This document shows, piece after piece, positions 16,004 to 24,423 of a DNA stretch of 64,000 bases (position 1 is the first letter of the stretch; each line of letters begins with the position of its first letter). The stretch is taken from contig JAHDVH010000002.1 of NCBI GenBank assembly GCA_023382385.1, forward strand, positions 572,219-636,218, given 5' to 3'. A model generated the notes under the pieces. That model was not told where the DNA came from and did not search any database. It saw only the letters and a list, made by a program, of their open reading frames with translations. This DNA comes from a bacterium (lineage in GTDB: Bacteria > Electryoneota > RPQS01). The translations under genes and the position numbers were made by a program.

Positions 16004-17023
16004 TTAACGTCTGATTGTTGTCTCCCCGCGAATGAGCTTTTTCACGTGTTCCGATTGAAGCATGGAATGTGGGAATCCGAGTTCGGGCGCCGTCGCATCA
16101 TTCAAACGCTGCATTACCTCAATGGGAATTGTTACGTCCAGCGCACCAAGATTGTCTTCCAGCTGGGCGATCGTGCGCGCTCCGAGGATTGGACAAGTCA
16201 CGCCCTCCTGCTCCATGTTCCAGCGGATCGCAAGCTGTGACGGCGTGCAGCCAATCTCCAAAGCGCATTCCGTAACGACTTGTGCAATTCTAAGGCTGCG
16301 GTCATTCTCCTTTTGTGCGCTGATGTTGGGCCGCAGTCCGCTCTCGTTGTTCTGATACTTTCCCGTGAGCCAGCCGCCGCCCAGCACGGACCATGTCGTG
16401 ACTCCGATGCGAAACTCCCGCGCCATCGGAAGCAGATCGCGTTCAAGCGAGCGATCCATCAGACTGTATTTCAGTTGCAGCGAGGTGATAGGAGCTAAAT
16501 TCCGAAACTCCGCAATGACTTGCGCCTGTGCCACTTTCCATGCGGGCGTATCTGATATCCCGATATACAGTATCTTCCCCTGGGTGACCAGATCATCGAA
16601 TCCGCGCAGCACTTCTTCAATCGGAATGTTGCCCTCCCAAACATGCAGATAGTAGACGTCGATGTGGTCCGTTCGCAGCCGCTTCAAACTCTTCTCGACG
16701 GAGCGCATCATGTTTTTGCGGGAATTGCCGCCGGCGTTGGGATCTTTGGGATTGGACGAGAGCGAGTATTTCGTCGCGATGACCAACTCGTCACGGCGGA
16801 CCTCCATGAACTCGCCGAGATACGACTCGCTCGTGCCGTCGGTATAGTTGATGGCTGTATCGATGAAATTACCGCCGCGTTCAGTATAGAGTTCAAACAT
16901 GCGGCGCGAATCGTCCTTGTCCGCGCCCCAGCCCCAGTCTGTGCCGAACGTCATCGCCCCGAAGCACAGTGGTGACACCGCGAGTCCGCTGTGGCCGAGC
17001 AGCTTATAATTAGTCAATAGCAT
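16004..17023 (-). CDS. Aldo/keto reductase
   Basis: 339 residues, NAD(P)H-dependent oxidoreductase of the (beta/alpha)8 AKR fold. The catalytic tetrad is visible: Asp55 and Tyr60 in FIDTAINYTDG, Lys85 in ATKYSL and His127 in YYLHVWE. The C-terminal cofactor segment is present (CPILGARTIAQLEDNLGAL). It resembles the YajO/AKR11-13 subgroups reducing aldehydes or ketones; the substrate is unknown. The next gene upstream is another NAD(P)-binding oxidoreductase with a 7-base gap, so the two are probably one transcript. Confidence 0.92.
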   Translation of the reverse strand: MLLTNYKLLGHSGLAVSPLCFGAMTFGTDWGWGADKDDSRRMFELYTERGGNFIDTAINYTDGTSESYLGEFMEVRRDELVIATKYSLSSNPKDPNAGGNSRKNMMRSVEKSLKRLRTDHIDVYYLHVWEGNIPIEEVLRGFDDLVTQGKILYIGISDTPAWKVAQAQVIAEFRNLAPITSLQLKYSLMDRSLERDLLPMAREFRIGVTTWSVLGGGWLTGKYQNNESGLRPNISAQKENDRSLRIAQVVTECALEIGCTPSQLAIRWNMEQEGVTCPILGARTIAQLEDNLGALDVTIPIEVMQRLNDATAPELGFPHSMLQSEHVKKLIRGETTIRR

Positions 17024-17030
17024 GGTGTAA

Positions 17031-17642
17031 TTATCTCTTGCTTAGTATGAACGCAAACTCCCGTCCCTGTCCCTGTGTATAGGCAAGTTTAATCCAGAGC
17101 ATGGCCAGCGCTTCCAAATAGCGCGCCATCGCCAGCGGTCCGGCGTCAATCGTTTCAAAGCCAAGTTCATCCGAGAGGCGCATCACTTGCGTCTTGGCAA
17201 TCGCGTCCCCGCCGCACAGAAACATCACGGCATTGCCGTTCGGATAGCACGGATCGGCCATGTTGTTGAAACCCGTGCTGTTAAAGCACTTCACCACATG
17301 GGCATCTCGCTGCAGATTCTGCAGTTCCTCTGCGCCGGAAGAGTCTCCGCTCGCCAAAAGCCCTCCGCGACCCGGAGCTATCGGGTTCGTGGCATCTACG
17401 ATGACCTTGCCTGTTAGCCCCTGTGCTTCGCGCAGAATCTCAAGGGCCGCAGAATAAGGCGTCGCCAGCACGATGACATCGCCCCATGCCAACGCCTCGG
17501 GGATTGTTCGCTCATTCAACCGCTCTGCTCTATCTGCTGAGCGATCGGGCTTTCGTACACCAAACACAACCTCGTGGTTCGCCGTCCAGCGCTTCCCGAG
17601 CGTCCCTCCCACATTGCCTGAGCCAATGATTGAAATCTTCAT
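17031..17642 (-). CDS. NAD(P)-binding oxidoreductase (F420-dependent NADP reductase-like)
   Basis: 203 residues from ATG 17642 (MKISIIGSGNVGGTLG). The start is set by the dinucleotide-binding motif GSGNVG at residues 7-12, followed by VFGVRKPDR, the site that usually discriminates NADP. The arrangement VIVDATNPIAPG, HVVKCFNSTGFNNM and LGFETIDAGPL is typical of the YcnB/Fno-like family. Whether it uses F420 is unlikely to be decided from sequence; no F420 biosynthesis gene is in the window. Divergent from lemA. Confidence 0.85.
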   Translation of the reverse strand: MKISIIGSGNVGGTLGKRWTANHEVVFGVRKPDRSADRAERLNERTIPEALAWGDVIVLATPYSAALEILREAQGLTGKVIVDATNPIAPGRGGLLASGDSSGAEELQNLQRDAHVVKCFNSTGFNNMADPCYPNGNAVMFLCGGDAIAKTQVMRLSDELGFETIDAGPLAMARYLEALAMLWIKLAYTQGQGREFAFILSKR

Positions 17643-17756
17643 GGGAAATTGCCTGTTATCTGATTGGAAATGAGCTACTTCGTCCTCTTGGCGATAACAG
17701 CTCAATGCTTTTCCTCAAAGCTTGAACCACTTTATGAAAAGGAGATTTCCTGAGAT

Positions 17757-17785
17757 TTGCAACTGACCTCAAACCGCCGTAAATT
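17757..17785 (+). promoter_or_regulatory. Possible lemA promoter
   Basis: TTGCAA at 17757-17762, 17 bases, TAAATT at 17780-17785. The predicted start near 17792 gives a leader of about 27 bases before the lemA ATG. Confidence 0.4.
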
Positions 17786-17818
17786 CAAGGAGTGTTTAGC
17801 AACTAACGGGAGATCCGC

Positions 17819-18370
17819 ATGAGTTTTCTGATATTTCTGGGCATCGTGGCGGCACTGGTCATTTACATCATCGGCCTGTATAACGGCCTGGTGACGCTGC
17901 GCAATCAGGTCAAGGGCGCATGGTCACAGATAGACGTGCAGCTCAAGCGCCGGCACGACTTGATCCCCAATCTGGTCGAAGTTGTCAAGGATTATATGTC
18001 CTATGAGCAGGAGACGCTCGAAAAGGTGATCAAGGCCCGCAACTCGGCCGTCGCTGCGCAGGGTCCTGCCGCTGTTTCAGCCGCGGAGAATCAGGTCACC
18101 GGTGCGCTTCGGCAGCTTTTCGCTCTATTCGAAAACTATCCCGATCTGAAGGCCAATCAGAACGTGATGAAGTTGCAGGAGGAGTTGACAGCGACCGAGA
18201 ACAAGATCGCCTTCGCTCGGCAGTATTACAACGACACCGTGATGACCTACAATACCAAGCAGGAACTCTTCCCCGCCAATCTGATTGCCGCAAATCTCGG
18301 CTTCAAAAAGGAAGAGTATTATCAGGTGCCCGAAGAAGAGAAGCAGAATGTGAAGGTTGACTTGCGGTGA
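17819..18370 (+). CDS. lemA: LemA family protein
   Basis: 183 residues. One N-terminal membrane helix (LIFLGIVAALVIYIIGLYNG) precedes the LemA signature NQVKGAWSQIDVQLKRRHDLIPNLV and a four-helix soluble domain (ARQYYNDTVMTYNTKQELFP). LemA proteins are membrane-anchored with the domain probably outside the cytoplasm; their exact role is not settled. GGGAGAT precedes the ATG. The M48 protease starts at a GTG that overlaps the lemA stop (GTGA), a common gene pair. Confidence 0.93.
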   Translation: MSFLIFLGIVAALVIYIIGLYNGLVTLRNQVKGAWSQIDVQLKRRHDLIPNLVEVVKDYMSYEQETLEKVIKARNSAVAAQGPAAVSAAENQVTGALRQLFALFENYPDLKANQNVMKLQEELTATENKIAFARQYYNDTVMTYNTKQELFPANLIAANLGFKKEEYYQVPEEEKQNVKVDLR

Positions 18371-19356
18371 GCGACTACCGCCGCGATTTTCTGGCAGAGA
18401 TCCGGTCCAACAAGCGGAAGTCCCTGATTCTCTTCATTGGGCTTCCGCTTTTGTTGATCGCGCTCTGCTGGGTGATCGGCCGCACCTACGATTACGGCGA
18501 CATCGGTTTGCCGATCGGGTTCATTGTGGCGGTTTCCGTCATGCTGATCACCTATTTTCTCGGTGACGACATCGTGCTGGGCTTCACCGGCGCGCGCGAA
18601 GCCACGTGGGAATCTGATCAAGTGCTGTTCAACGTCGTGGATGAAATGCGCATCGCCGCTGGTTTGCCGATGCCTCGTGTCTACGTCATTGACTCGTTCG
18701 CGCTCAATGCGTTCGCCACCGGCTGGAGTCCCGACAATGCCGCGATTGCCGTGACGCGCGGATTACTCGAGAAACTTAATCGCGAAGAACTGCAGGGCGT
18801 TATCGCTCATGAAATGGGTCATGTCGCGAATCTTGACATTCGTTACATGCTCCTCATCTCCACGATGGTCGGCGCGATCGCCCTGATTGCGGACGGATAT
18901 CGCCGTTCGATGTGGTATGGCAGCGGGCGCACGGGCCGCGCGGCGACCAAAGGCGGCTCGCGTGGCGCTTTCTTGTTGATAGGCATCGTTCTCTCTATCC
19001 TTGCGCCGTTTGCCGCGCTGGTGATGCAGGCTTCCATTTCGCGCAAACGCGAATACCTTGCAGACGCCACCTCGGCTCGCCTGACCCGCAATCCTCTCGG
19101 CCTCGCCGCAGCGTTAGCCAAGATTGATCAGTCTCTGTTTGTCAATCCGCTGCCGTGGATCAACCGCGCGACCGTGCACCTTTTCATTGTCAATCCGTTG
19201 CGCAACGATGAGATGCAGAAGGGCATTATCTTCTCCACACATCCCCCCACCAAGGACCGCATTCAAAGGCTGCAGGCAATGGCAAGCCTGCACACAAATG
19301 TCAGCGAGATGCTGGCGGAGGGTGAGAGAGACTCGATGCCTCCGCGTACTGAGTGA
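18367..19356 (+). CDS. M48-family membrane metalloprotease (HtpX-like)
   Basis: 329 residues starting at GTG 18367, which shares bases with the lemA TGA. The zinc motif HEMGH lies at 148-152, with the third ligand Glu in KREYLADATSARLT. Two N-terminal membrane helices (32-50 and 58-75) and a further hydrophobic pair after the active site match HtpX topology. It should degrade damaged membrane proteins with its active site on the cytoplasmic side. The length is slightly above E. coli HtpX. No terminator was seen until 19711. Confidence 0.92.
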   Translation: MSDYRRDFLAEIRSNKRKSLILFIGLPLLLIALCWVIGRTYDYGDIGLPIGFIVAVSVMLITYFLGDDIVLGFTGAREATWESDQVLFNVVDEMRIAAGLPMPRVYVIDSFALNAFATGWSPDNAAIAVTRGLLEKLNREELQGVIAHEMGHVANLDIRYMLLISTMVGAIALIADGYRRSMWYGSGRTGRAATKGGSRGAFLLIGIVLSILAPFAALVMQASISRKREYLADATSARLTRNPLGLAAALAKIDQSLFVNPLPWINRATVHLFIVNPLRNDEMQKGIIFSTHPPTKDRIQRLQAMASLHTNVSEMLAEGERDSMPPRTE

Positions 19357-19463
19357 CAAAGTTGCTTTTCGTAATAGAGCCGTGTCACCTGCTTGCGGCA
19401 AACGGCTTATGGAGCTATGTTATTCGGAATTGAATTCGTGTCTGGATGAGTGGGCAGATATGC

Positions 19464-19688
19464 TAACTCCTGATAGGCGTTTCCCGTGAAAACGAGTCTT
19501 ATTCTTTCTATTGCCTTAAGGTCTTCGATGTCAATGGCCGCGAAGTTGCCGCGCTGTTAAACGAACGCGTTGCAGCAGGTGTGCACCGTGTGGACTTCGA
19601 TGGAAACGCGCTGTCTTCCGGAGTCTACTTCGCTCGGCTGCGCTCTGCGGCTCATGCTAAAATGACGCGGCTTGTATTGATCAAGTAG
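19464..19688 (+). pseudogene. Orphan sorting-domain remnant of a lost cargo protein
   Basis: The plus frame from a TAA near 19461 to TAG at 19688 has no start codon near its beginning. It encodes the second half of a type A sorting domain: LKVFDVNGREVAALL, then AGVHRVDFDGNALSSGVYF, then MTRLVLIK. The PNPF motif and all preceding domains are missing. The sequence between HtpX and this tail (19357-19463) shows no protein similarity I can recognise. A strong terminator follows 23 bases later, as for an intact gene, so this is most likely the tail left by a deletion. Confidence 0.75.
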
Positions 19689-19710
19689 TACGGCCGGAGC
19701 TGCTCAATGT

Positions 19711-19742
19711 GAAGAGCGCGAGTCCCCCGACTCGCGCTCTTC
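19711..19742. terminator. Bidirectional terminator
   Basis: Perfect 13-bp stem GAAGAGCGCGAGT / ACTCGCGCTCTTC with loop CCCCCG. It lies between the sorting-domain remnant (plus) and the SRPBCC gene (minus). Confidence 0.75.
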
Positions 19743-19775
19743 TATTGGTCCACTTGCCTATCGGCAGCCTCACAA

Positions 19776-20270
19776 TCAGTCTTTCAGCATCTCGTCCAAC
19801 TTCTCGAAGCTCTGCGCCCAGCCTTCTGCCGCACCCATCGCCACAATCTTGTCGCGGCCTTCGTTGGTTTCAAATGTCGAGATCATAAGCAGCTTCGTCC
19901 TATCGCCGTGATCTTCAAACAGCACGGTTGTTCTGCTGTCCGGCGGCGGTCCGCCCGGTCCCCAGAAGTCTCCTTCAATGACCTTGTCCATCATTACGAG
20001 CTTCTCAATCGGCACGATCTCTTCGAAAATGAACAGGCACGGATAATCCCCGCCGTCCGGTCCGACCATCGTGATTGTAAATTGTCCTCCCGGTTTCAGG
20101 TCGACTCTGCAATCCTTGTTGGTAAACCCGTGCGGCCCCCACCACGCGAGCAGATGCTCTTTCTTCGTAAACGCATCCCACACCATTTGTCGCGGAGCGT
20201 CAAACATCCGTGTGAAGACAATCTCTCGGTCTTTGATTTCGACCCGCATTTTTTCGAGAGCCGTGCTCAC
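19776..20270 (-). CDS. SRPBCC / AHSA1-like ligand-binding protein
   Basis: 164 residues with the START-like fold of the AHSA1 family: DREIVFTRMFDAPRQMVWDAF, then HLLAWWGPHGFTN, FTITMVGPDGGDYPC and a C-terminal helix GWAQSFEKLDEML. Such proteins bind hydrophobic small ligands; many are encoded with an ArsR-type regulator, as here. The start is GTG 20270, whose GTGA overlaps the stop of the DUF1801 gene. Last gene of a four-gene unit. Ligand unknown. Confidence 0.9.
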   Translation of the reverse strand: MSTALEKMRVEIKDREIVFTRMFDAPRQMVWDAFTKKEHLLAWWGPHGFTNKDCRVDLKPGGQFTITMVGPDGGDYPCLFIFEEIVPIEKLVMMDKVIEGDFWGPGGPPPDSRTTVLFEDHGDRTKLLMISTFETNEGRDKIVAMGAAEGWAQSFEKLDEMLKD

Positions 20271-20650
20271 TTTCTTTCTCCCCTTTTCTTTAGTTTCCGC
20301 TGTTCCTCAAGTTCCTCGTTCTCCTTCATCCGCGCCCTGACGATGGATTTCACCAGCGTAGCGGGCAGCGGCTTTTCGACCGTAAATTGAATTGTGCCTT
20401 TCGAAGTCTTGTAGCCCGCGAGTTTGTCTTTCAGTTCTTCGGTTACGAACGCGCTCGCGCCAAAGAAACTCATGTGATCCTTGAAGGCGGCATAGTGCAC
20501 CAGATTGCCCTTGTAGTAGACCGTCGGCATACCGTAGGAAATCTTCTCCTCTGCACCTTTTGCGACAGAGAGGATCGTCTTTCGCAGTTTCTCTAATGCG
20601 TCTCGCTGCTTGGTGGGCAGGGCTGCAAGATATTTCTCTACCTCGTTCAT
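20267..20650 (-). CDS. DUF1801 (YdhG-like) protein
   Basis: 127 residues. MNEVEKYLAALPTKQRDALE, ISYGMPTVYYKGNLVHYAAF and a C-terminal KGTIQFTVEKPLP segment are typical of DUF1801, a small cytoplasmic fold related to frataxin-like iron chaperones. The biochemical role is not established. The C-terminus is highly charged (KENEELEEQRKLKKRGERK). It overlaps its neighbours on both sides by four bases. Confidence 0.85.
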   Translation of the reverse strand: MNEVEKYLAALPTKQRDALEKLRKTILSVAKGAEEKISYGMPTVYYKGNLVHYAAFKDHMSFFGASAFVTEELKDKLAGYKTSKGTIQFTVEKPLPATLVKSIVRARMKENEELEEQRKLKKRGERK

Positions 20651-21144
20651 CTCCCGTCAAACGCGCGCTTCAATTCGGCGATGTCGAGCTTCCGCATCGT
20701 GAGCATCGCCTGCATTGCACGTCCCGCCTTCTCTTTGTCAGGATTGTTGATCAGGCTTGCCCATTCCCTTGGAACGATTTGCCACGAGAATCCGAATTTG
20801 TCCTTCAGCCAGCCGCACGCGCTTTCCTGTCCGCCGTCGGCCGTCAGCGTGTTCCAATAGTAGTCGATCTGTTCTTGAGTATCGCAGTCCACCATGATCG
20901 ACACGGCTTCGGAAAATTTGAAGATCGGCCCGCCGTTCAGTCCCATGAACTTCTGGCCGTTTAATTCAAACACCACCGTCAGCACACTGCCTTCCGGCCT
21001 GCCTGAGGCCTTTGCGGAGGCGGCATCATAGCGCGAAACATCCAGAATCCGCGAATTGGGAAAGATCGAAATGTAATAATTCGCGGCTTCCTCGGCCTGT
21101 GTGTCAAACCAGAGACAAGTCGCGAATGTGATGCTGCTGTTCAT
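20647..21144 (-). CDS. VOC-family protein (PhnB / 3-demethylubiquinone methyltransferase-like)
   Basis: 165 residues of the glyoxalase/bleomycin-resistance (vicinal oxygen chelate) fold: FATCLWFDTQAEEAANYYIS, GSVLTVVFELNGQKFMGLNGG, ACGWLKDKFGFSWQIVPREW. The family is often mis-named after demethylubiquinone methyltransferase; its true substrates are mostly unknown. The ATG at 21144 overlaps the ArsR gene stop (ATGA). Confidence 0.9.
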   Translation of the reverse strand: MNSSITFATCLWFDTQAEEAANYYISIFPNSRILDVSRYDAASAKASGRPEGSVLTVVFELNGQKFMGLNGGPIFKFSEAVSIMVDCDTQEQIDYYWNTLTADGGQESACGWLKDKFGFSWQIVPREWASLINNPDKEKAGRAMQAMLTMRKLDIAELKRAFDGR

Positions 21145-21488
21145 TTAGGTGTATTGCCTTTCTTATTCTGTGTTTGCAAATGTCTCAAGTATTCGTCCAG
21201 CCGGTCAAATCGTGCTTCCCACATCTGACGATATTGTTCAATCCAGTCTGACGCCTCTTTCAGTGGAAGCGCTTCGAGTTTCGCCGGCCGCTTTTGCGCG
21301 AAGCGAGTCCGCGAAATCAAGCCCGCCCGCTCAAGAACCTTCAGATGCTTCGTAATCGCCGGTCCCGACAGCTTGAATGGCTTGGCTAATTCGCGTACCG
21401 AACTTTCCCCGGTTGCGAGCTGTGCCAGAATAGCTCGTCTTGTCGGATCTGAAAGTGCTGAAAATGTTTGGCTTAATCTATCTTGCAT
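21141..21488 (-). CDS. ArsR-family transcriptional regulator
   Basis: 115 residues from ATG 21488. Winged helix-turn-helix: FSALSDPTRRAILAQLATGES, then VRELAKPFKLSGPAITKHLKVLERAGLI as the recognition helix region. No metal-binding CxC pair is present, so it is not an arsenic or zinc sensor; this subtype usually controls an adjacent SRPBCC gene. First gene of the four-gene overlapping unit and probably its repressor. A perfect palindrome lies 20 bases upstream. Confidence 0.9.
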   Translation of the reverse strand: MQDRLSQTFSALSDPTRRAILAQLATGESSVRELAKPFKLSGPAITKHLKVLERAGLISRTRFAQKRPAKLEALPLKEASDWIEQYRQMWEARFDRLDEYLRHLQTQNKKGNTPK

Positions 21489-21507
21489 GATTTTTATTAA
21501 CAATTTA

Positions 21508-21517
21508 GTTAATTAAC
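21508..21517. promoter_or_regulatory. Palindrome GTTAATTAAC before arsR-like gene
   Basis: Perfect 10-bp palindrome 20 bases before the regulator's ATG, with a further GTTAAT copy on the minus strand nearby. AT-rich palindromes of this kind are typical ArsR-family operators, so autoregulation is plausible. Confidence 0.4.
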
Positions 21518-21700
21518 CTTTTGGTAATATACAAAACGAATTCTGATTTGTCAAGTCCCGCCGGCTCTTTTTATGATTCCTCCTGTATTATGGGTGCAAT
21601 AAAAAATATGTCAAAAAGTATCGAATTCTTAAATACTGTGAATTCAAAACATATCTCTATCATACTATTTTTTCTTCGGTAACATAGTCACTTGACATTC

Positions 21701-21714
21701 GTGAATTTTGTCAC
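21701..21714. promoter_or_regulatory. CRP/FNR-type half-site pair GTGA-N6-TCAC
   Basis: GTGA and TCAC separated by six bases, the spacing of CRP-type sites, about 160 bases before the tetraheme cytochrome gene. It might place the respiratory unit under a CRP/FNR-family regulator. No such regulator is in the window and short matches occur by chance. Confidence 0.25.
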
Positions 21715-21873
21715 TTTCTATACTCAACCATTTGCAATGAAGCTCTTCTATTATCAATTAGAGTGCGTCATTCACTTGCTCTCCTCCTATTTAAGCTCGC
21801 CTCATCATAGATAGTTCGCACGTCCGCCTCCGCCGTCTCGACTGATTAGCCACACCTTTGGATTGGAGCCGCG

Positions 21874-22320
21874 ATGCCCCCACAAGTTTCTCGCCTCATC
21901 TATATCTTCGCCACAATCGTGCTCGCCTTTGTTGCGACGCGCTGGTGGCTGCAGCCCGACAGCTTCGGTCAATACGGACACTATCGCGGCAAAGCCCTGC
22001 CCGCCGCAGTCGCCCACGACCCCAGCTATGTCCCCAAGACCTCTTGCGCCGACTGCCATGAGGACGAAGCCGCCGAACATGCTGCCGGACCACATCGCAA
22101 AGTCTCCTGCCAAATCTGTCACGGCCCGGGCGCCACACACATCGAAGACCCGCAGACCACCAACATTCGAAAACCGGATGTCGCTGCCGCCTGCCTGCGG
22201 TGTCACGAACAGCGCGCCGCTCGTCCGGCTCGCTTCCCTCAAATAGTTGAAGCGGATCACGCCGGCGGAAAAGCCTGCAACTCCTGCCACACGGTTCATA
22301 ATCCTTCCGAAACCGAGTGA
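21874..22320 (+). CDS. Membrane-anchored tetraheme cytochrome c
   Basis: 148 residues with an uncleaved N-terminal helix (7-25) and four CxxCH heme sites at 58-62, 79-83, 107-111 and 135-139. Extra His residues may serve as distal ligands. Comparable small multiheme proteins (NrfB, DsrJ-like) pass electrons between a quinone-linked membrane complex and periplasmic partners. The following genes encode a Tat-exported iron-sulfur protein and an NrfD-type subunit, which supports that role. No canonical Shine-Dalgarno is evident before the ATG (GGAG lies at -9 within ATTGGAGCCGCG). Confidence 0.9.
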   Translation: MPPQVSRLIYIFATIVLAFVATRWWLQPDSFGQYGHYRGKALPAAVAHDPSYVPKTSCADCHEDEAAEHAAGPHRKVSCQICHGPGATHIEDPQTTNIRKPDVAAACLRCHEQRAARPARFPQIVEADHAGGKACNSCHTVHNPSETE

Positions 22321-22327
22321 GGTCAAC

Positions 22328-23170
22328 ATGAACGACAGACTCTACAAGCTCAGCAGAACCTCACCCGAATCCACCGACCTCGCGCAGACTGCGCAGGAGA
22401 TGGCCAGCACCACCCGCCGTGATTTTCTAAAAACACTGGGCACCGCGTGCGTCGCCATCGCGATTGCGCCCGTCGCCGAGAAACTCTCCGTCGCCGAAGC
22501 GGCCAAAACGGAAAATACTCCCGCCGAAAGAGACTGGAGCAAACACAAGTGGGGCATGGCCATTGATGTCGAGAAGTGCATCGGCTGCGGACATTGCGTC
22601 GTCGCCTGCAAGGAAGAAAACGGCGTGCCCAAGGAACCCTTCTACTTCCGCACGTGGATTGAACGCTATCAGCAGTTCGGTGATGAAACGGTGGTCGACT
22701 CTCCGAACGGCGGATATGACGGCTTCCCGCCGGAAACCGAACGCGCGGAACGGCTCGACAAGGCTTTCTTCGTTCCCAAGCTTTGCAACGCCTGCGAGCA
22801 TTCGCCCTGCGTGCAGGTCTGTCCTGTAGGCGCAACGTTCGAAACTCCCGACGGCGCCGTGCTCGTGGACCCCGACTATTGCATCGGCTGCCGCTACTGT
22901 ATTCAGGCCTGTCCCTATGGCACTCGCTTCTTGAATCCCATCACGGGAGTCGCCGACAAATGCACGCTCTGCTATCATCGCATCCATAACGGTCAGCAGC
23001 CCGCCTGTGTCGAAAACTGTCCCACCGGCGCGCGGCTCTTCGGCGACCTCAAAGACCAGGACGGCCCGCTCAATCAGTTTCTTCGCGAACACAAGATTCA
23101 CGTGCTGAAACCGCATCTGAATACCTATCCGAAAGTCTTCTACTCCGGTATCGACAAGGAGGTGCGCTGA
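22328..23170 (+). CDS. Tat-exported 4x[4Fe-4S] ferredoxin-like protein
   Basis: 280 residues from ATG 22328, eight bases after the cytochrome stop. A twin-arginine signal (TTRRDFLKTLG, Arg30-Arg31) sends the folded protein to the periplasmic side. Four cluster motifs are visible: CIGCGHCVVACKEEN, CNACEHSPCVQVCPVG, CIGCRYCIQACPYG and CTLCYHRIHNGQQPACVENC. This is the NrfC/DsrO/PsrB type that wires the NrfD membrane subunit to a redox partner. No molybdopterin catalytic subunit is encoded here, so the complex may transfer electrons directly to the cytochrome. Confidence 0.93.
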   Translation: MNDRLYKLSRTSPESTDLAQTAQEMASTTRRDFLKTLGTACVAIAIAPVAEKLSVAEAAKTENTPAERDWSKHKWGMAIDVEKCIGCGHCVVACKEENGVPKEPFYFRTWIERYQQFGDETVVDSPNGGYDGFPPETERAERLDKAFFVPKLCNACEHSPCVQVCPVGATFETPDGAVLVDPDYCIGCRYCIQACPYGTRFLNPITGVADKCTLCYHRIHNGQQPACVENCPTGARLFGDLKDQDGPLNQFLREHKIHVLKPHLNTYPKVFYSGIDKEVR

Positions 23171-24372
23171 TGGAACATGTCAGTCATCTCTATGAAGCGC
23201 TGGAGCGTGTCGTCGGCTTCATCTATCCCAATGAGGTCGAGGCGCACTGGAGCGTTCTGATTGTCCTCTATCCCTATCTGACCGGACTCGTCGCAGGTGC
23301 CTTCATTCTGGCCTCGCTCGAGCGCGTCTTCAATGTGCGCGCCGTGCGGCCCACCTATCGTCTCGCGCTGCTCACTGCGCTGGCCTTTCTGATTATCGCT
23401 CCGCTCCCGCTGCTCTCGCACCTGTCCAAACCCTGGCGATTCTGGGAAATTCTCGTCACGCCCCATCTCACCTCTGCGATGGCCATGTTCGGCTTCGTCT
23501 ATATGTGGTATCTGATGGTCGTGCTCCTGCTCGAAATCTGGTTCGACTACCGGCGTGACTTTGTCATCTGGTCGCAGCAGACCACCGGCTTCAAACGCTT
23601 CTTCTACAAAGTGCTCACGCTCGGCGTCACCGACGTTTCCGAAAAAGCCATCCGCTTCGACGAAGCCGCCGTCAAGACCATCACCATGATTGGTATTCCT
23701 TCGGCCTTTCTGCTTCACGGCTACGTCGGTTTCATCTTCGGCTCCATCAAAGCCAATCCGTGGTGGTCGAGCGTGCTGATGCCCGTCATCTTCCTCTTTT
23801 CCGCCATCGTCTCCGGCATTGCGCTCGTGCTGCTGATCTATCTCATCTCCAACAAGATTCGCCGCGTGCCGCAGAATATGGAGTGTCTCGACACGCTGGG
23901 CCGCTATCTCCTTTACATCTTCATCATCGACTTCGCCCTCGAAGGCCTTGATGTGATTCAGCGAACCTACACCGCCGAAGAATCCTTCGATATCATCTAC
24001 GCGCTCGTGCACGGACACTTGTTCGCGACACACGTGGTCATGCAGCTCATACTCGGAACGTTCGTCCCGCTGGCCTTGCTTGGCTGGATTCAGTTCGGTA
24101 AAGTTTCGGCACCTGCTCGCGTCCGCATCTACTGGCTAAGTTCGGTGCTTACGTTGATAGGAATTTTCTTCATGCGCTGGAATGTGGTCATCGGCGGGCA
24201 GCTCTTCTCCAAGAGTCTGCGCGGCTTCACGACCTACAAGGTTGAATTGATTGGCTGGGAGGGCGGCCTGATGGCTCTCTCGCAGGCGATTCTGCCCGTT
24301 CTCATTCTCATCTTCCTGATTAAATTCCTGCCCCCGTGGCAGGAGCATCCTGTAACCGACCGCGCCCACTGA
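23170..24372 (+). CDS. NrfD/PsrC-type quinone-interacting membrane subunit
   Basis: 400 residues with about ten membrane helices. The ATG overlaps the preceding TGA by one base, so translation is coupled. Family features include the TGLVAGAFILASL first-helix motif, LSHLSKPWRFWEILVTPHLTSAM after helix 2, and HGYVGFIFGSIKANPWWSS. This subunit exchanges electrons with the menaquinol pool and the iron-sulfur protein at the outer face of the membrane. The direction of electron flow cannot be read from sequence. Confidence 0.92.
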   Translation: MEHVSHLYEALERVVGFIYPNEVEAHWSVLIVLYPYLTGLVAGAFILASLERVFNVRAVRPTYRLALLTALAFLIIAPLPLLSHLSKPWRFWEILVTPHLTSAMAMFGFVYMWYLMVVLLLEIWFDYRRDFVIWSQQTTGFKRFFYKVLTLGVTDVSEKAIRFDEAAVKTITMIGIPSAFLLHGYVGFIFGSIKANPWWSSVLMPVIFLFSAIVSGIALVLLIYLISNKIRRVPQNMECLDTLGRYLLYIFIIDFALEGLDVIQRTYTAEESFDIIYALVHGHLFATHVVMQLILGTFVPLALLGWIQFGKVSAPARVRIYWLSSVLTLIGIFFMRWNVVIGGQLFSKSLRGFTTYKVELIGWEGGLMALSQAILPVLILIFLIKFLPPWQEHPVTDRAH

Positions 24373-24423
24373 CAACTCTTGCCCTGCGCGGAGTATTCGA
24401 GAATTTTCCATAAGGAGGTTCGC

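Larger units (their letters stand above)
21489..21873. other. AT-rich divergent intergenic region
   Basis: 385 bases, much richer in A and T than the neighbouring genes, between the ArsR unit (minus) and the cytochrome unit (plus). It contains the two candidate regulatory sites listed separately. TTGACA at 21692 has no -10 box at normal distance (TATACT is 21 bases away). No gene was seen. Confidence 0.6.

Noticed and set aside
23140-24033. 297-codon minus-strand frame opposite the NrfD-type gene
   Set aside because: His/Asp/Glu-rich mirror of a membrane protein gene; typical antisense artefact.
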